A DNA stretch of 64,000 nt, from assembly GCF_018417595.1 (NCBI RefSeq), contig NZ_CP070982.1, positions 1,141,501-1,205,500 of the forward strand, given 5' to 3'. The stretch's first letter is position 1, and each line of letters begins with the position of its first letter. A model generated the notes under the pieces. That model did not search any database. It had not been told where the DNA came from and was given only the letters and a program-made list of their open reading frames with translations. The translations under genes and the position numbers were made by a program. Positions 20,177 through 31,650 of this stretch are shown in pieces. Origin of the DNA: Pseudomonas entomophila (GTDB taxonomy: Bacteria; Pseudomonadota; Gammaproteobacteria; Pseudomonadales; Pseudomonadaceae).

Positions 20177-21523
20177 ATGAGTGCAGTCCAGAGCGTAGGC
20201 CCCAAGGACCTGCCGGCATTGCAGGAACAGGTCGAGGCGATCGTCGCCGAGGCGCGTCGCCAGGGGGCCAGTGCCTGCGAAGTGGCAGTTTCGCTGGAGC
20301 AGGGCCTGTCCACCACGGTGCGCCAGCGCGAGGTCGAGACCGTCGAGTTCAACCGCGACCAGGGCTTTGGCATCACCCTCTATGTCGGCCAGCGCAAAGG
20401 CTCTGCCAGCACCTCGGCCAGCGGCCCCGACGCTATCCGTGAAACGGTCGCGGCGGCGCTGGCGATCGCCAGGCATACCTCCGAGGATGAGTGCTCGGGC
20501 CTCGCCGATGCGGCACTGATGGCGCGTGACATTCCGGATCTCGACCTCTACCACGACTGGGACATCGAGCCTGAAAAGGCCATCGAGATGGCGCTGGCGT
20601 GCGAGGCGGCCGCCTTCGACGCCGACACGCGCATCCGCAACGCCGACGGTACCACCCTCAATACCCATCAGGGCGTGCGGGTTTACGGCAACAGCCACGG
20701 TTTCATCGGCGGTTATGCTTCCACACGCCACAGCCTGAGCTGCGTGATGATCGCCGAGAGCGACGGCCAGATGCAGCGTGACTACTGGTACGACGTCAAT
20801 CGCCAGGGCCAACTGCTGGCCGACCCGCGCAGCATTGGCCAGCGCGCTGCTCAGCGGGCGGCCAGCCGCCTGGGCGCGCGTCCTGTGCCGACCTGCGAGG
20901 TGCCGGTGCTGTTCTCCGCGGAATTGGCTGGCGGCCTGTTCGGCAGCTTCCTCTCGGCGATTTCCGGCGGCAACCTGTACCGCAAGTCATCGTTCCTCGA
21001 AGGCACCCTTGGCCAGCGCCTGTTCCCCACCTGGCTGACCCTCGACGAACGCCCACACCTTGCGCGTGCGCTGGGTAGCGCGGCATTCGACGGCGATGGC
21101 CTGGCGACCTACGCCAAGCCGTTCGTCGACAAGGGCGAGCTGGTGTCGTACATCCTGGGCACCTATTCCGGGCGCAAGCTGAAGCTGCCCAGCACCGCGA
21201 ACTCCGGTGGCGTGCACAACCTGTTCGTCACCCATGGGGTCGAGGACCAGGCCGCATTGATCCGCCGCATGGGGCGTGGCTTGTTGGTGACCGAGCTGAT
21301 GGGGCATGGCCTGAACATGGTCACGGGGGATTACTCCCGTGGCGCGGCGGGCTTCTGGGTCGAGCATGGCGAGATCCAGTTCCCGGTTCAGGAAGTGACT
21401 ATCGCCGGTAATATGAAGGATATGTTCCAGCAAATTGTGGCGATCGGCAGTGATATTGAAACCCGTAGCAATATCCATAGCGGTTCGGTGTTGATCGAGC
21501 GGATGACTGTCGCAGGCAGTTAA
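20177..21523 (+). CDS. pmbA: Metalloprotease subunit PmbA/TldE
   Basis: 448 residues. It has 'ACEVAVSLEQGLSTTVRQ', the 'GFGITLYVGQRKGSASTS' motif and a C-terminal 'GLNMVTGDYSRGAAGFWVE..' characteristic of TldE. It lacks the HExxxH zinc motif of TldD, as expected for the non-catalytic partner that shapes the substrate chamber. ATG 20177 is chosen because GTGGAGAG (20165-20172) is its ribosome site; the GTG at 20165 is part of that site. Confidence 0.95.
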   Translation: MSAVQSVGPKDLPALQEQVEAIVAEARRQGASACEVAVSLEQGLSTTVRQREVETVEFNRDQGFGITLYVGQRKGSASTSASGPDAIRETVAAALAIARHTSEDECSGLADAALMARDIPDLDLYHDWDIEPEKAIEMALACEAAAFDADTRIRNADGTTLNTHQGVRVYGNSHGFIGGYASTRHSLSCVMIAESDGQMQRDYWYDVNRQGQLLADPRSIGQRAAQRAASRLGARPVPTCEVPVLFSAELAGGLFGSFLSAISGGNLYRKSSFLEGTLGQRLFPTWLTLDERPHLARALGSAAFDGDGLATYAKPFVDKGELVSYILGTYSGRKLKLPSTANSGGVHNLFVTHGVEDQAALIRRMGRGLLVTELMGHGLNMVTGDYSRGAAGFWVEHGEIQFPVQEVTIAGNMKDMFQQIVAIGSDIETRSNIHSGSVLIERMTVAGS

Positions 21524-21540
21524 CCGGCGGTGAATACAGT

Positions 21541-21606
21541 GGCGTGGGAGCGGGCTTGACCCGCGATGGGCCTGAAATGATCGCGGGGCAAGCCCGCTCC
21601 CGCGCC
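21541..21606. repeat. REP pair (two facing REP units)
   Basis: The unit GGGAGCGGGCTTGACCCGCG is followed after a short spacer by an inverted unit with GCGGGGCAAGCCCGCTCCC, forming a long imperfect palindrome just downstream of pmbA. It probably ends or stabilises the pmbA transcript. Confidence 0.8.
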
Positions 21607-21683
21607 ACTATCCAGCATGCCTTGCAAACGACCCGGCCATCGCGCCGGGCTTATTTCACCTATTGCTCAGCTTGAAGTGATTC

Positions 21684-21712
21684 TGATTATCATCTAATAA
21701 TGAATATCATTA
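21684..21712 (+). promoter_or_regulatory. Fur box (probably overlapping sites) of the fagA-fumC-orfX-sodA operon
   Basis: TGATTATCATCTAATAATGA overlaps TAATGAATATCATTA, the latter a perfect palindrome around a 3-base centre. Both match the AT-rich GATAAT-type repeats of the Fur consensus. The site ends 15 bp before the fagA start, so bound Fur-Fe2+ would block transcription. The homologous P. aeruginosa operon is a known Fur target. Confidence 0.85.
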
Positions 21713-21727
21713 CCCGGTAACCTGGCG

Positions 21728-22121
21728 ATGACGTTCATGAAATCCGTTCTCCACGAACTGCCCTACCTGGAAAACTGGCGCTGGCTCAGCCGGCGCATCC
21801 GCTGCGCCCTCGAGCCTGACGAACCGCGCCTGATCGAGCACTACCTGGCCGAAGGCCGCTACCTGGTGTGCTGTACCGAAACCTCGCCCTGGACCGTGGC
21901 GCTGACCTCCTTCCGCCTGCTGCTGGATACCGCCTGCGACCGCATGCTGCCCTGGCATTGGCGCTGCCTGTGCCTGGACCAGGCCTGGCGCCCACTGCTC
22001 GACCTGCGCAACCTCGATCGCCGCGCGCACAACCAACACTGGCAACCCTACGCAATGCAGCTCGCCAACTGCGTGCTGCTGCCGTCGATCTCTCCCGAAG
22101 AACTGATGCAAGGACTTGAAG

Positions 22122-22129
<8 letters not shown>
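21728..22129 (+). CDS. fagA: FagA, Fur-associated small protein of unknown function
   Basis: 133 residues, soluble-looking, rich in Trp, Leu and Cys (including a CC pair in LVCCTETSPW). It is recognised mainly by position and size as the first gene of the iron-starvation operon fagA-fumC-orfX-sodA described in P. aeruginosa. The biochemical role is unknown. The start ATG 21728 has only a weak ribosome site, and ATG 21737 is an alternative. Its last codons overlap the fumC start by 8 bp, so the two are translationally coupled. Confidence 0.82.
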
Positions 22130-23498
<1,369 letters not shown>

Positions 23499-23514
23499 GC
23501 CCAGGAGGCACGTC

Positions 23515-23976
23515 ATGCAGCACTGGAGACGCACCACGCAAATCGCCAACCACCTGTTCGAACGGGGTGAGCTGGTCGATGCCCGGGAACACTACCTGCA
23601 AGCGCTGGCGTTGGCCCAGGTGCTGTTCGAGCGCTGGCATGACGTCGACGAGGCGGTGGCCGCGCTGGTCATTGCCCACCACAACCTGGCCGACCTGCAC
23701 CTGCATCTGAATCAGCCGCATGAAAGCGCCGACTACCTGTGCGCCGCCCACCAGCGGCTGCTCCAGGCCAGCCAGGAGCAACGCCTGTCCCGGACGCTGC
23801 GCGATGCCGCGCTGCGCCACAGTGGGCGGACCTACACCGAACTGCTGAGTTTCATCGCCGAGTACGGGCAGTACCCGCGCACCGAACGCCTGCTCCATCG
23901 CCAGGTACCGGTGGCCAGCGAGCTGGTCGCGCAAGCGGAAACCACTCACAGCACAACAGCCTATGGAATTCACTGA
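23515..23976 (+). CDS. OrfX of the fumC-sodA operon, TPR-like helical protein
   Basis: 153 residues, all-helical, with TPR-like pairs such as '[34 protein letters not shown]' and '[26 protein letters not shown]'. It is a conserved companion of fumC and sodA in Pseudomonas with no assigned reaction. His residues are frequent in the second helix region ([11 protein letters not shown]), which might bind metal, but that is speculation. ATG 23515 has an AGGAGG site 7 bp upstream. It ends 1 bp before sodA. Confidence 0.85.
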   Translation: MQHWRRTTQIANHLFERGELVDAREHYLQALALAQVLFERWHDVDEAVAALVIAHHNLADLHLHLNQPHESADYLCAAHQRLLQASQEQRLSRTLRDAALRHSGRTYTELLSFIAEYGQYPRTERLLHRQVPVASELVAQAETTHSTTAYGIH

Positions 23977-23977
23977 T

Positions 23978-24589
23978 ATGCCCCACACCTTGCCTGCATT
24001 GCCTTACGCCTACGATGCACTGGAACCGCACATCGATACCCAGACCATGGAGATCCACCACAGCAAGCACCACCAGACCTACATCAACAACCTCAATGCC
24101 GCCCTCGAGGGCAGCGAGTGGGCCGAATGGCCGGTTGAGCAACTGGTCGCAGCGGTCAGGCAATTGCCCGAGAAGCTGCGGGGCGCGGTGATCAACCAAG
24201 GCGGCGGTCATGCCAACCACAGCCTGTTCTGGGCGATCATGTCGCCCAAGGGCGGCGGACAGCCCCAAGGGCAGATAGCCAAGGCAATCGATGATCAGCT
24301 CGGTGGCTTTGCCGCGTTCAAGGAGGCGTTCACCAAGGCTGCGCTGACCCGTTTCGGCAGCGGTTGGGCCTGGCTCAGCGTCACGCCGCAGAACACGTTG
24401 GTGGTGGAGAGCAGCGGCAACCAGGACAGCCCGCTGATGCACGGCAATGCACCGATCCTCGGCCTGGATGTCTGGGAGCACGCCTATTACCTGAAATACC
24501 GGAACCGTCGCCCGGAATACATTGGTGCCTTCTATAACGTGGTCGACTGGTCCGAAGTGGAACGTCGCTACCTCGAAGCCTTGAAGTGA
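23978..24589 (+). CDS. sodA: Manganese superoxide dismutase
   Basis: 203 residues. Metal ligands lie in [14 protein letters not shown] (first His ligand), [11 protein letters not shown] (second), and [11 protein letters not shown] (Asp and His). The [10 protein letters not shown] and NQDSPLM motifs are Mn-type, unlike the [11 protein letters not shown] of the iron enzyme at 54.5 kb. It disproportionates superoxide in the cytoplasm without needing iron, fitting its place under the Fur box. ATG 23978 matches the family start [17 protein letters not shown]; the ATG five codons upstream overlaps orfX. Confidence 0.95.
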   Translation: MPHTLPALPYAYDALEPHIDTQTMEIHHSKHHQTYINNLNAALEGSEWAEWPVEQLVAAVRQLPEKLRGAVINQGGGHANHSLFWAIMSPKGGGQPQGQIAKAIDDQLGGFAAFKEAFTKAALTRFGSGWAWLSVTPQNTLVVESSGNQDSPLMHGNAPILGLDVWEHAYYLKYRNRRPEYIGAFYNVVDWSEVERRYLEALK

Positions 24590-24600
24590 GTCGGGCCGGT

Positions 24601-25494
24601 ATGCGCTCGCAGGTGTTGTCTGTCAGCAGTGTGCGCCTGTTCCGCCTGGCGCTGGGGACCTTGCTGTTGCTGGTCGGCGCGGCGTTGCTCGCGGCCCGTG
24701 GCATTGCCTGGTTGGAGCTGGAGCCACGCATGTTGCGCGCCCTGGAGGGTGGCGCACTGTGCGCGTTGGGGACAGCGCTGGGCGCGGTACCGGTGCTGGT
24801 CATTCGCAACATGCCGGTGGCATTGGCCGACACGCTACTGGGTTTTGGCGCGGGGGTGATGCTGGCGGCCACGGCGTTTTCCCTGATCATTCCCGGGTTG
24901 GACGCCGCTCAGGCGGTCGGTTTCAGCCCGTGGGGGGCGGGTGGTCTGATCAGCAGTGGCTTGCTGTTTGGGGCGCTGTGCCTGTTCCTGGTCGACCTGA
25001 AGGTTTCCGGTGCCTCGCCGGAGGCATTGGTTGGCACCGAGCAGCAGCCGGTGATTGCCGCACGGATCTGGCTGTTTGTCATCGCCATCATTGCCCACAA
25101 CATTCCCGAGGGCATGGCCATCGGTGTTTCCGCTGGGGGCGGCATGCCCGATGCCGACAGCCTGGCCATGGGCATTGCGCTGCAGGATGTACCGGAAGGG
25201 TTGGTGATCGCCCTGGTGTTGGCGGGTGCGGGCATGTCGCGCTTCAAGGCCTTTCTGATCGGAGCCGCGTCCGGGTTGGTCGAGCCGCTGGCCGCGGTGA
25301 TCTGCGCCTGGCTGGTGAATGTCGCCGAGTTGCTGTTGCCGCTGGGGCTGGCCTGTGCGGCAGGGGCGATGTTGCTGGTGGTGACCCAGGAAATCATCCC
25401 GGAGTCGCGCAGCAACGGGCATCACCGGTTGGCGAGCCTGGGGTTGTGCGTGGGGTTCTGCCTGATGATGGTGATGGATACGGCGATGTCGTGA
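24601..25494 (+). CDS. ZIP-family divalent metal transporter (ZupT-like)
   Basis: About 297 residues with eight hydrophobic segments. The two metal-channel helices are clear: 'IIAHNIPEGMAIGVSAGG' and 'ALQDVPEGLVIALVLAGAG'. ZIP proteins import Zn2+, Fe2+ or Mn2+ down a gradient. It starts 12 bp after the sodA stop (ATG 24601) or overlaps it if GTG 24586 is used, so it reads as the fifth gene of the Fur-controlled operon. Supplying Mn2+ to SodA, or ferrous iron, are attractive roles that the sequence cannot decide. Neither start has a strong ribosome site. Confidence 0.85.
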   Translation: MRSQVLSVSSVRLFRLALGTLLLLVGAALLAARGIAWLELEPRMLRALEGGALCALGTALGAVPVLVIRNMPVALADTLLGFGAGVMLAATAFSLIIPGLDAAQAVGFSPWGAGGLISSGLLFGALCLFLVDLKVSGASPEALVGTEQQPVIAARIWLFVIAIIAHNIPEGMAIGVSAGGGMPDADSLAMGIALQDVPEGLVIALVLAGAGMSRFKAFLIGAASGLVEPLAAVICAWLVNVAELLLPLGLACAAGAMLLVVTQEIIPESRSNGHHRLASLGLCVGFCLMMVMDTAMS

Positions 25495-25524
25495 AGCATC
25501 CGCCCCACTGATTTGGCACGCCCC

Positions 25525-25611
25525 CTGTAGGAGCGGCTTTAGCCGCGATCACCCGCGAAGCGGGTGCCAGATACCGCGTTGCCTGCATCGCGGCTAAAGC
25601 CGCTTCTACAG
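25525..25611. repeat. REP pair between convergent genes
   Basis: CTGTAGGAGCGGCTTTAGCC at the left and its inverted copy (GGCTAAAGCCGCTTCTACAG) at the right enclose a smaller palindrome CACCCGC-GAA-GCGGGTG. It lies between the convergent ZIP and npr genes and likely terminates both. Confidence 0.8.
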
Positions 25612-25624
25612 AGGGCAGGGCTTT

Positions 25625-25897
25625 TCACTCACCTTCGTCGAAGAAGTTGTTGATAAGCGCCACCAGCGCGTCCATGGCGTCGTTGTCCTGTTCGCCTTCG
25701 GTGGCCAGGTGCACCTGGGTGCCCTTGCCGGCTGCCAACATCATCACGGCCATGATGCTCTTGCCATCCACCAGCTTGTCTGGTGCGCGCCCGACGCGCA
25801 CCTGGCAGGGGAAGCGCCCGGCCACGCCGACGAACTTGGCGGCCGCCCGGGCGTGCAGGCCCAGCTTGTTGATGATGGTGATTTCGCGGGCGGGCAT
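25625..25897 (-). CDS. ptsO: Phosphocarrier NPr of the nitrogen PTS
   Basis: 90 residues, HPr family. The phosphorylated His 15 lies in NKLGLHARAAAKFV and the second conserved Ser 47 in LVDGKSIMAVM. NPr carries phosphate from EI-Ntr (PtsP) to EIIA-Ntr (PtsN), which is encoded two genes upstream. ATG 25897 gives the family length; a longer open frame upstream overlaps rapZ. Also called npr. Confidence 0.95.
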   Translation of the reverse strand: MPAREITIINKLGLHARAAAKFVGVAGRFPCQVRVGRAPDKLVDGKSIMAVMMLAAGKGTQVHLATEGEQDNDAMDALVALINNFFDEGE

Positions 25898-25917
25898 CGT
25901 GGTGCGGATCCTGTGGG

Positions 25918-26772
25918 CTAGAGGTCGCGGTGGCGGACCTGGACGTTTTTCAGGGATTGCTGGAGCAACTGGCCCAGCCGTTCGGTGATGTACACCGAGC
26001 GATGGTGGCCACCAGTGCAGCCGATGGCAATGGTGACATAGGCGCGGTTGCTGGCGGCGAAGCGCGGCAACCATTTGAGCAGGTAGGTGGAGATGTCCTG
26101 GAACATTTCTTCGACATCCGGCTGCGCGGCCAGATAGTCGATTACCGGCTGTTCGAGCCCGGAATGCTCGCGAAGTTCCGGTTTCCAGTAAGGGTTGGGC
26201 AGGCAGCGCACGTCGAACACCAGGTCGGCATCAACGGGCATGCCGCGCTTGAAACCGAACGACTCGACGAGGAATGCGGTACCAGGTTCCGGCTGATTGA
26301 GCAGGCGCAGCTTGATCGAGTCGCGCAACTGGTAAAGATTCAGGCTGGTGGTATCGATCTTGAGGTCGGCGAGGTCCGCGATGGGCCCGAGCAGCTCGCT
26401 CTCCACCCGGATCGCCTCGGCCAGCGAGCGATTGGCGTTGGTCAGTGGATGGCGACGGCGGGTTTCGGAAAAGCGCTTGAGCAGCGTGTCTTCGTCAGCG
26501 TCCAGATAAAGCACATCGCACTGAATGTGCCGGGTACGCGCTTCCTCCAGCAGCTCTGGAAAGCGGGTCAGATGGCTGGGCAGGTTACGCGCATCGATCG
26601 AGACAGCCACCTTGGGTTGCTGCAGCTCGGTGTTGATCAGTGCGTTTTCCGCCAACTGCGGCAGCAACCCGGCGGGCAGGTTGTCGATGCAGTAGTAACC
26701 GTTGTCTTCCAGTACGTCGAGGGCGGTGCTCTTGCCGGAGCCGGAGCGGCCGCTGACGATGATCAGGCGCAT
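25918..26772 (-). CDS. rapZ: RNase adapter protein RapZ
   Basis: 284 residues. The Walker A motif GRSGSGKST is at residues 8-16, and the C-terminal domain has the conserved [11 protein letters not shown] and [11 protein letters not shown] segments that bind RNA and sense glucosamine-6-phosphate in enterobacteria. In E. coli RapZ presents GlmZ RNA to RNase E; in Pseudomonas the RNA partner is less certain. It starts 2 bp after ptsN. Confidence 0.94.
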
Positions 26773-26774
26773 GG

Positions 26775-27239
26775 TCAGGCCTCGTTCTGCACGTCCAGGA
26801 CTACCTGGTACAGAGCCTCGTTGCTGGCGGCACCGCGCAAGCGATCGCGAACCTCCTTGCGATCGAGCATGCTGGCGATCTGGCGCAGCAGTTCAAGGTG
26901 CGCATCGGTGGCAGCTTCCGGGACCAGCAGGACGAACAGCAGGTCGACAGGGGCGCCGTCGATGGCGTCGTAATCGATGGGGGCGTCCAGATGCAGCAGG
27001 GCGCTGACGGGCGCGGTGCAGCCTTCGAGCCGGCAGTGGGGGATGGCGATGCCATTGCCGAAGCCGGTGGAGCCCAGTTTTTCACGAGCGACGAGTTTTT
27101 CGAAGACGTCTTGCATCTCCAGCTCGGGTACTTGCTCGGCGATCAGGTTGGCGACCTTTTCCAGGGCGCGCTTTTTACTGCCACCCGGCACGTTCACGAG
27201 GGAACGGCCGGGGGTCAGGATGGTTTCAAGTCGGATCAT
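26775..27239 (-). CDS. ptsN: Nitrogen regulatory EIIA protein PtsN
   Basis: 154 residues, EIIA-fructose/Ntr fold. The phosphorylated His 68 lies in [13 protein letters not shown]. Phosphorylation state of PtsN tunes potassium transport, carbon and nitrogen control, and polyhydroxyalkanoate accumulation in P. putida. It follows hpf in the rpoN operon. Confidence 0.95.
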
Positions 27240-27251
27240 GGATGAGGGGGA

Positions 27252-27560
27252 TCAGCGGGCGGCTGCACCTTGCAGCAGGCTTTGCTGTTTTTCCTTGTGT
27301 TTTTTCAGTTGGCGGTCGAGCTTGTCAGCCAGGGCGTCGATCGCTGCATACATGTCTTGGTGCTCGGCATTAGCGACCACTTCGCCACCGGGTATCTGGA
27401 GTGTGGCTTCAACCTTCTGCTGTAGCTTCTCGACTTTCATGATCACCGTTGCGTTGGTGATCTTGTCGAAATGACCCTCCACCCGGGCGAGCTTTTCAAG
27501 CACGTAATCGCGCAGTGGTTGGGTGACTTCTACATGCTGTCCACTGATGTTGACTTGCAT
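27252..27560 (-). CDS. hpf: Ribosome hibernation promoting factor (short form)
   Basis: 102 residues, starting MQVNISGQHVEVTQPLRDYV, with 'KLARVEGHFDKITNATVIMKVEK' and 'DMYAAIDALADKLDRQLKKHK'. This is the short HPF that binds the 30S subunit in the stationary phase and promotes 100S dimer formation with RMF. The open frame extends 23 codons upstream, but ATG 27560 is the family start and has a GGAGAAGC ribosome site. Confidence 0.95.
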   Translation of the reverse strand: MQVNISGQHVEVTQPLRDYVLEKLARVEGHFDKITNATVIMKVEKLQQKVEATLQIPGGEVVANAEHQDMYAAIDALADKLDRQLKKHKEKQQSLLQGAAAR

Positions 27561-27638
27561 ACAGCTTCTCCTTTGTTGCCCGTGCATAAAGAGGCAGGTA
27601 TTGCACCTGCCACTGAAACGCTGTGGCACATCCGGGGG

Positions 27639-29135
27639 CTACATCAGTCGCTTGCGCTCGCTCGACGGGGCAATTCCCAACGACTCGCGGTACTTGGCGA
27701 CGGTGCGACGGGCTACCTGGATGCCTTGTGCCTCCAGTAAACCAGCGATCTTGCTGTCACTCAATGGCTTTTTCTGATTTTCCGCCGCTACCAGTTTCTT
27801 GATGATCGCGCGGATCGCCGTGGACGAGCATTCGCCGCCCTCGGCGGTGCTCACGTGGCTCGAGAAAAAGTATTTCAGTTCGTAGATGCCACGCGGCGTG
27901 TGCATGTATTTCTGCGTGGTGACCCGGGAAATGGTCGACTCGTGCATGCCCACGGCTTCGGCGATGTCATGCAGCACCAGGGGTTTCATGGCTTCGTCGC
28001 CATGGTCGAGGAAGCCACGCTGGTGCTCGACGATCTGCGTCGCCACCTTCATGAGCGTCTCGTTGCGGCTCTGCAGGCTCTTGATGAACCAGCGAGCCTC
28101 TTGCAACTGGTTGCGCATGAAGGTGTTGTCGGCGCTGGTGTCGGCGCGGCGGACGAACCCGGCATACTGCGGGTTGACGCGCAGGCGCGGGATGGCCTCC
28201 TGGTTCAGCTCGACCAGCCAGCGCTCGCTGTCCTTGCGCACGATGACGTCCGGGACCACGTACTCCGGCTCGCTGGACTCGATCTGCGAGCCCGGGCGCG
28301 GGTTGAGTGTCTGCACCAGTTCGATGACCTGGCGCAGTTCGTCTTCCTTGAGCTTCATGCGGCGCATCAGCTGGCTGTAGTCACGGCTGCCGAGCAGGTC
28401 GATGAAGTCGGTGACCAGGCGCTGTGCTTCGCTCATCCAGGGTGTCGAGGCCGGCAGCTGGCGCAATTGCAGCAGCAGGCACTCACCCAGCGAGCGGGCG
28501 CCGATGCCGGCGGGTTCGAACTGCTGGATGCGGTGCAGTACCGCCTCGACCTCGTCCAGCTCGATATCGAGCTCTGGGTCGAAGCCGGCGCAGATCTCGT
28601 CGAGCGAGTCTTCCAGATAGCCTTGCTCGTTGATGCTGTCGATCAGGGTGACGGCGATCAGGCGGTCGGTGTCGGACATTGGTGCCAGGTTCAGTTGCCA
28701 CAACAAGTGGCTCTGCAGGCTCTCGCCGACCGAGGTACGGGTGGTGAAGTCCCACTCGTCGTCGTCATTGCTGGGGAGGCTGCTGGCGCTGGTCTGGTAG
28801 ATGTCTTCCCAGGCCGTGTCGACCGGCAGCTCGTTGGGGATTCGTTCGGCCCACTCGCCATCCTCCAGGGTTTCCGCGCTGCTGCTGGTGGTTTCCTGGA
28901 AACTGTTGTCCTGGACTTCGGCGACCGGCTTGTTCTCGGCGTTGTCCGCCATCGGGTCGCTGTTGTCGAAGTCGTCGCCGTCTTCCTGACGTTCGAGCAT
29001 CGGGTTGGATTCCAGCGCTTCCTGGATTTCCTGCTGAAGGTCCAGGGTGGAGAGCTGAAGCAGACGGATGGCCTGTTGCAACTGCGGGGTCATCGTCAGT
29101 TGCTGGCCCATTTTTAGGACGAGCGATGGTTTCAT
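27639..29135 (-). CDS. rpoN: RNA polymerase sigma-54 factor RpoN
   Basis: 498 residues. Region I is Gln/Leu-rich ([20 protein letters not shown]), followed by an acidic region II (about 50-125), the core-binding domain and a helix-turn-helix. The C-terminal RpoN box [10 protein letters not shown] is complete. It directs transcription of nitrogen, motility, carbon-source and other genes with enhancer-binding activators. The gene order rpoN-hpf-ptsN-rapZ-ptsO is the standard one. Confidence 0.97.
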   Translation of the reverse strand: MKPSLVLKMGQQLTMTPQLQQAIRLLQLSTLDLQQEIQEALESNPMLERQEDGDDFDNSDPMADNAENKPVAEVQDNSFQETTSSSAETLEDGEWAERIPNELPVDTAWEDIYQTSASSLPSNDDDEWDFTTRTSVGESLQSHLLWQLNLAPMSDTDRLIAVTLIDSINEQGYLEDSLDEICAGFDPELDIELDEVEAVLHRIQQFEPAGIGARSLGECLLLQLRQLPASTPWMSEAQRLVTDFIDLLGSRDYSQLMRRMKLKEDELRQVIELVQTLNPRPGSQIESSEPEYVVPDVIVRKDSERWLVELNQEAIPRLRVNPQYAGFVRRADTSADNTFMRNQLQEARWFIKSLQSRNETLMKVATQIVEHQRGFLDHGDEAMKPLVLHDIAEAVGMHESTISRVTTQKYMHTPRGIYELKYFFSSHVSTAEGGECSSTAIRAIIKKLVAAENQKKPLSDSKIAGLLEAQGIQVARRTVAKYRESLGIAPSSERKRLM

Positions 29136-29307
29136 GGCAGGGGCTTAATACCTTGTTCGCCGGCGCACATGCGCCATCCACTACGTAGGGCGCTTGGGCG
29201 CCGATTTTAAGCAAGTTATATGCCTGAAATTGCAGCGTTTGCCTAGAGCACTGTTACACTTAAGCCCGTCCCGGGCGTGTTTGCCAGTGCTCCGGGCAGG
29301 CCCTGGA

Positions 29308-30033
<726 letters not shown>

Positions 30034-30558
30034 TTACTCGGCCTTTTTCTTCGGTTGAATGACCATGTCGATGCGCTGACGTGGTGCAGTCACGTTGCCA
30101 CCGCGACCGGCGGTCGCCACCTGAGTTTTGGTGTTGTAGACGATCTTCTCGCCTTCGGTGGTGTTGCCTTCGTTCTCGACCTTGGCGCGGTCGGTGAGAA
30201 TCACCATGTCTTTCTGCGCCTGGTACTGGATGGTCACGGCCCAGCCTTTCATCTTGTCGGGCTTGGCGGCGCTCTGCTGCTGCTCGAAGTAGGCCAGGTT
30301 GCCCACCGAGGTGACCACGTCGATGTCGCCGGAAGCGGCGCGGGTCATGGTCACGGTGTTGCCTTTGATCATCATCGAACCTTGAGTGATGATCACGTCG
30401 CCGGTGTAGGTGGCCACGCCTTGCTTGTCGTCCAGGTGGGCGTTGTCCGCCTGGATGCGGATCGGCTGGTCACGGTCGTTCGGCAGGGCGAAGGCGCTCG
30501 CGCTTCCCAGTGCTACGCCCAGGCTGAGCAGAAGGGGGATGGTTTTAACGAGCCTCAT
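30034..30558 (-). CDS. lptA: LPS transport periplasmic protein LptA
   Basis: 174 residues with a Sec signal peptide (cleaved near ALGSASAFA) and the OstA beta-jellyroll domain ('PIRIQADNAHLDDKQGVATYTGDVIITQG'). LptA oligomers form the periplasmic bridge for LPS. The first 14 bp of the coding region overlap the end of lptC, so the two are translationally coupled. Confidence 0.95.
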   Translation of the reverse strand: MRLVKTIPLLLSLGVALGSASAFALPNDRDQPIRIQADNAHLDDKQGVATYTGDVIITQGSMMIKGNTVTMTRAASGDIDVVTSVGNLAYFEQQQSAAKPDKMKGWAVTIQYQAQKDMVILTDRAKVENEGNTTEGEKIVYNTKTQVATAGRGGNVTAPRQRIDMVIQPKKKAE

Positions 30559-31117
30559 ACTGTCCTCTTACGTTAGAGAGCAGGTCCATCCTGCCTTCTT
30601 TCAAATACGCTTTCATTCCTTTGCCCGTAGTCGTGCCACCGGCGCCGTCGATTCTAACGGCTTGCTCGGTCTGCGCATATTGCTTCTGCGGGAACACGGT
30701 CATGCGGGTGCTGGTAATGATGGTTTCGCGTTGCTTTTCGTCGGTACGCGCCACGCGCACATCATCGATCAGTTCGACCTCGGTGCCGTCCGGGTTGACC
30801 TCGGCGCGTTTGCTCTGCACGTGCCACGGGTATTCGGTGCCGCGGTACATGTGCAGGTCGGGCGTGGTCACCAGGGTGACTTCGCTGGCCTTGAGGTGTT
30901 CGACCTTGTCGGCGGTCATCTCGTACTGCAGCTTGCCGTCGGGCAGGAACTGCAGGCTGTGGGCATTGATCGCGTAGTAGTCGATGGCGCTTTCGTCGAC
31001 CTGGGCGGTGGGCTGCTCGAGGAAGCTCTCCGGGCTGACGTTCCAGTAGCCGACGGCGGCCAGCAGGGCGGCAATCACGCCGAACAGCGCAAAATTACGA
31101 AGTTTCTTGCTGAACAT
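30545..31117 (-). CDS. lptC: LPS export protein LptC
   Basis: 190 residues with one N-terminal membrane helix (about 7-24) and a periplasmic jellyroll domain ('YAINAHSLQFLPDGKLQYEM'). LptC receives LPS from LptB2FG and hands it to LptA. It is 8 bp after the kdsC stop. Confidence 0.94.
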   Translation of the reverse strand: MFSKKLRNFALFGVIAALLAAVGYWNVSPESFLEQPTAQVDESAIDYYAINAHSLQFLPDGKLQYEMTADKVEHLKASEVTLVTTPDLHMYRGTEYPWHVQSKRAEVNPDGTEVELIDDVRVARTDEKQRETIITSTRMTVFPQKQYAQTEQAVRIDGAGGTTTGKGMKAYLKEGRMDLLSNVRGQYEAR

Positions 31118-31125
31118 GGGTGGCC

Positions 31126-31650
31126 TTACAGGTAATTTTCATTGGCAGCGTCCAGGGTGCCCTGGGCCTGCATGATCAGTTCGCAGAACTCGCGGGCGGC
31201 GCCTTCACCGCCGCGTGCCTGGGTCACGCCGTGGGCGTGCTGGCGAACGAACGGCGCGGCATTGGCCACCGCCATGCCCAGGCCCACGCGGCGGATCACC
31301 GGCAGGTCGGGCAGGTCGTCGCCCAGATAGGCGACCTGTTCATAGCTTAGGTTGAGTTCGGCGAGCAGGCCGTCGAGCACCACCTGTTTGTCCTCGCGGC
31401 CCTGGAACAGGTGCGGGATGCCCAGGTTCTTCGCCCGGCGCTCGACCACGGGGGTCTTGCGCCCGCTGATGATCGCGGTGGTCACGCCCGAGGCCATGAG
31501 CATCTTGATGCCCTGGCCGTCGAGGGTGTTGAAGGTCTTGAACTCGCTGCCGTCCTCGAGGAAGTACAGGCGGCCGTCGGTGAGCACGCCATCGACGTCG
31601 AACACCGCCAGCTTGATGGCCTTTGCGCGTTGCATGAGGTCCTGGTTCAT
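31126..31650 (-). CDS. kdsC: 3-deoxy-D-manno-octulosonate-8-phosphate phosphatase
   Basis: 174 residues, HAD superfamily type C0. The nucleophile and acid Asp 18 and Asp 20 lie in AVFDVDGVLTDG; further motifs are 'SGRKTPVVERRAKNLG' and 'YLGDDLPDLPVIRRVG'. It releases KDO from KDO-8-phosphate for LPS inner core. It abuts kdsD, whose product starts the same pathway. Confidence 0.95.
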   Translation of the reverse strand: MNQDLMQRAKAIKLAVFDVDGVLTDGRLYFLEDGSEFKTFNTLDGQGIKMLMASGVTTAIISGRKTPVVERRAKNLGIPHLFQGREDKQVVLDGLLAELNLSYEQVAYLGDDLPDLPVIRRVGLGMAVANAAPFVRQHAHGVTQARGGEGAAREFCELIMQAQGTLDAANENYL